6,829 bases of DNA, taken from Deltaproteobacteria bacterium. GTDB taxonomy: Bacteria; Desulfobacterota; DSM-4660; Desulfatiglandales; B25-G16. Made by a program: the position numbers and the translations under genes. The notes beneath the pieces are model-generated. The model did no database searches and was not told the origin of the DNA. It saw nothing but the letters and a program-made list of their open reading frames with translations. Where the stretch lies: the NCBI GenBank assembly GCA_018400255.1, contig JAGYMO010000196.1:1-6829 (forward strand), given 5' to 3'. Shown piece by piece: positions 6,259 to 6,829 of this stretch; position 1 is the first letter of the stretch, and every line of letters begins with the position of its first letter.

Positions 6259-6348
6259 TTGACTGCACGCTTGATAGAATCCTGTTTGATAAATAATAGC
6301 GCATTAAAAGAACTTGCAGACAGCTAACCCAATGATAAGCGCAGTCAA
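6259..6348. repeat. Inverted repeat pair flanking about 64 bases
   Basis: TTGACTGCACGCTT (6259-6272) and AAGCGCAGTCAA (6337-6348) are inverted copies that differ by two extra bases (AC) in the first. They bracket an AT-rich segment in the upstream region of the DUF2059 gene. They may be a regulatory dyad or the remains of a tiny non-autonomous element. No target-site duplication is evident. Confidence 0.3.
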
Positions 6349-6379
6349 GATGAGGACAATGAGCACCAATAACCATCAC

Positions 6380-6406
6380 GGCCCACTGATGAGAGATCAT
6401 AGGGCC
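6380..6406. other. Two-part stem-loop with a GAGA tetraloop
   Basis: GGCCC (6380-6384) pairs with GGGCC (6402-6406), and inside it ATGA (6389-6392) and TCAT (6397-6400) close a GAGA loop of the stable GNRA class as read on the plus strand. An asymmetric bulge separates the helices. It could be a structured RNA element, but no transcript boundary supports this. Confidence 0.25.
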
Positions 6407-6437
6407 ATCATCAATCCAGCTACCTGATGCGGGCAAA

Positions 6438-6464
6438 CAAAAAAACCGCATAGTTAACTGCGGT
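6438..6464 (-). terminator. Minus-strand intrinsic terminator
   Basis: On the minus strand CCGCA and TGCGG (arms 6463-6459 and 6450-6446, plus one flanking A-T pair) enclose an eight-base loop and are followed directly by seven T (6445-6439). It would end a minus transcript coming from beyond 6465. On the plus strand no U-tract follows. A further ATGCGG copy (6427-6432) can also pair with the middle arm. Confidence 0.7.
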
Positions 6465-6503
6465 CAGCTCGATAAATTTGCAATAGTATCTATTCCTTGC
6501 TTT

Positions 6504-6587
6504 TCAATATTGTGCAAATAAAATAAGTCTACGCAGGCAATTTATGAAATATTCAATATCCTGTTGCCAGTCCACTATGAAAAGCAT
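6504..6587 (-). CDS. Possible 27-residue small protein downstream of a G tract
   Basis: An ATG at 6587 opens a 27-codon frame beginning MLFIVDWQQDIEYF and ending LRRLILFAQY, a mix of hydrophobic and aromatic residues with a pair of Arg, compatible with a small membrane-associated peptide. Its stop lies 40 bases before the minus-strand terminator, which gives it some support as a transcribed unit. The ribosome site is weak. The frame extends upstream without a stop to the poly-G tract (6620-6612). Small size and lack of recognised homology make this uncertain. Confidence 0.25.
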   Translation of the reverse strand: MLFIVDWQQDIEYFINCLRRLILFAQY

Positions 6588-6757
6588 AACTAAAATTCTT
6601 TCTTTTAACAACCCCCCCCCTTAACATTTTTTCTTCTATGATCTTCCCGGAAAGATGACCAGGCTTTTAATCATAGTCATGGGCTGGCCTTATCCTCTGA
6701 TTTTATAACCTAACTCCCGGATTCAATTTCTTCTTGTAAGCCTCCTTTCACTATTGC

Positions 6758-6829
6758 TTACCAAATTTTAATTATTTTCCCCACCCCGTATTTAATAAAA
6801 TCACTTTTATACTCGTTTCTGAATGCCTC
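6758..6829 (-). CDS. Possible C-terminal end of a gene entering from the right edge
   Basis: The minus strand is open from the window edge to a TAA at 6760-6758. It encodes 23 residues that include NEYKSDFIKYGVGK and end in Ile-Trp, with a composition typical of protein. An AAAGGAGG lies ten bases after the stop, as at a gene junction in an operon. The length is too short to exclude chance or name a product. The gene would be 5'-truncated by the window edge. Confidence 0.35.
   Translation of the reverse strand, partial: EAFRNEYKSDFIKYGVGKIIKIW

Larger units (their letters stand above)
6158..6829. other. Gene-poor right end with repeats and leader sequences
   Basis: No full-length gene is supported in these 672 bases. 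The left part (6158-6350) is the leader and promoter region of the DUF2059 gene, with a weak promoter candidate TTGGGT-N18-TTTAAT (minus, 6332-6303). It also holds a CTGCGCAG palindrome (6189-6196) and a GGGC-N7-GCCC hairpin (6198-6212). The middle holds hairpins and a minus-strand terminator. The right part holds a very small ORF, a run of nine C (6612-6620), an orphan AAAGGAGG (minus, 6748-6741) with no good start codon after it, and a possible gene end. The remaining sequence is AT-rich with stops in all frames. It could be decayed coding DNA or a small-RNA region. Confidence 0.6.

Noticed and set aside
6239..6451. 70-codon minus-strand frame
   Set aside because: Its ATG lies inside the stem of the minus-strand terminator, there is no ribosome site, and the composition (many Trp, Cys and His without a recognisable motif) looks like chance.
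6321..6464. Possible integron attC-like or tRNA-like structure
   Set aside because: CTAAC and GTTAAC segments occur, but the paired core sites, spacing and cloverleaf arms are absent.
1..6829. CRISPR arrays, insertion sequences, tRNA or rRNA genes
   Set aside because: No regularly spaced direct repeats, no transposase frame with matching terminal repeats, and no recognisable RNA-gene signatures were seen on either strand.

Overview
This window looks like bacterial chromosome from a Gram-negative lineage of moderate-to-low GC (about 40-45% by eye). The lineage call rests on a secreted DUF2059 protein with a Sec signal peptide, an NtrC-family sigma-54 activator with its membrane histidine kinase, and a near-consensus -24/-12 promoter. 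The species cannot be read from the sequence. A KaiC/RecA-like ATPase with an altered P-loop and a two-repeat SPW membrane protein would fit a deep-branching or environmental group better than an enteric bacterium, but that is inference.

Layout. A plus-strand gene (63-818) encodes a KaiC/RAD55-like protein whose Walker A reads G-K-P and whose Walker B acidic residue is missing. It converges on a minus-strand SPW-repeat membrane protein (904-1239), and the two share a strong symmetric terminator (847-876). All other convincing genes are on the minus strand. In transcription order they are a DUF2059 periplasmic protein (6157-5726), a small four-helix membrane protein (5567-5178), a multi-pass membrane histidine kinase with GAF, HisKA and HATPase domains (5033-2907), its sigma-54-dependent response regulator (2888-1488), and the SPW protein (1239-904).

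How they work together. The kinase and regulator form a tight operon (18-bp gap) behind a good sigma-70-type promoter. Between the regulator and the SPW gene lies what looks like a complete sigma-54 control region: a TGGCACG-N4-TTGAT promoter, a perfect match to the IHF consensus upstream, and three copies of GTTACTT, one of them part of an inverted repeat, at activator-site distance. The simplest reading is that the two-component system senses a membrane or intracellular signal and switches on the adjacent SPW membrane protein. The DUF2059 gene ends in an intrinsic terminator whose 5' arm can also pair with an upstream segment, which resembles an attenuator in front of the small membrane protein gene.

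The right end (6158-6829) has no convincing full-length gene. It holds the leader of the DUF2059 gene, several inverted repeats, a clear minus-strand terminator (6438-6464), a very small ORF downstream of a nine-base G tract, an orphan Shine-Dalgarno sequence, and what may be the last codons of a gene entering from the right edge.
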